Shown here: positions 5,237 to 5,362 of the stretch, one piece after another
How positions within the stretch are numbered: the stretch's first letter is position 1
How the letters are laid out: the number at the start of each line of letters is the position of its first letter
Assembly (NCBI GenBank): GCA_003488415.1
Contig: DNLQ01000156.1
Coordinates: 1 to 5,362 of the forward strand
Reading direction: 5' to 3'
Length of the DNA stretch: 5,362 bases
From: Ruminococcus sp.
GTDB lineage: Bacteria; Bacillota; Clostridia; Oscillospirales; Ruminococcaceae
Translations under genes and position numbers: made by a program
The notes under the pieces: model-generated
What the model was told of the DNA's origin: nothing
Database searches by the model: none
Seen by the model: only the letters and a program-made list of their open reading frames with translations

Positions 5237-5362
5237 ATGGTAATATCAAAGGGCAGCGAAAGAGTGTCCAGGACGGATACATATCTTAACTGTGCAGAGG
5301 TATTTGCGTACAGAAGCACCTGCATCAAGAGGAAGTACGGTGCAGTAATAGTCAGGAACGAT
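5237..5362 (+). CDS. dCMP/cytidine deaminase family protein (5' part only)
   Basis: The window ends after 42 codons with the frame still open. The visible part, with YLNCAEVFAYRSTC (16-29) then KRKYGAVIVRND (31-42), matches the first helix and strand of zinc-dependent cytidine/deoxycytidylate deaminases (the dCMP deaminase or ComEB-like group), where RSTC, a basic pair and GAVIV are typical. The zinc-binding His-x-Glu and Cys-x-x-Cys motifs would lie beyond the edge, so activity cannot be confirmed. If it is a dCMP deaminase it would feed dUMP to thymidylate synthesis. A strong ribosome binding site, CGGAGG at 5225-5230, lies 6 bases before ATG 5237, and the gap to the proB stop is only 21 bases with no terminator, so it is probably the next gene of the same operon. 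Confidence 0.72.
   Translation, partial: MVISKGSERVSRTDTYLNCAEVFAYRSTCIKRKYGAVIVRND

Overview
The window looks like chromosomal DNA from a Clostridia-class Firmicute, most likely a Ruminococcus/Oscillospiraceae relative. This is an inference from strong AAGGAG-type ribosome binding sites, sigma-A promoters with extended -10 boxes, compact short operons, hairpin-plus-T terminators and the flavour of the proteins. No mobile element, CRISPR array, rRNA or tRNA is visible. All genes look intact except the last, which is cut by the window edge.

Layout. (1) Bases 1-104 hold two back-to-back intrinsic terminators. One suits rightward transcription from a gene mostly left of the window, and one serves the leftward gene that follows. 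(2) 112-639, minus strand: an unrecognised 175-residue protein with a soluble N-terminal part and a C-terminal hairpin of two membrane helices, driven by a clear promoter at 712-740. (3) 640-980: a divergent control region with one promoter for each direction and several short perfect palindromes. (4) 981-2835, plus strand: a two-gene operon encoding an exported transglutaminase-like lipoprotein and tcdA, the E1-like enzyme that cyclises the tRNA base t6A37. It ends in a region of competing hairpins and a terminator. (5) From 3003: a second plus-strand operon with its own promoter and a short structured leader. It encodes a 115-residue three-helix membrane protein, a D-2-hydroxyacid dehydrogenase, a short-form glutamate 5-kinase (proB) and the start of a dCMP-deaminase-family protein. 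The small gaps (3, 13 and 21 bases) point to one transcript.

How the genes work together. The products are mostly housekeeping: tRNA modification, 2-keto/2-hydroxy acid reduction, the first step of proline synthesis and probably pyrimidine nucleotide metabolism. ProB is not followed by proA here, so its partner must be elsewhere. The least explained parts are the two small membrane proteins, the possible H-type pseudoknot between promoter and first gene of the second operon (3052-3084), and the odd translation start of the lipoprotein gene. I saw no obvious defence or other exotic system. The leader RNA is the best candidate for something undescribed.
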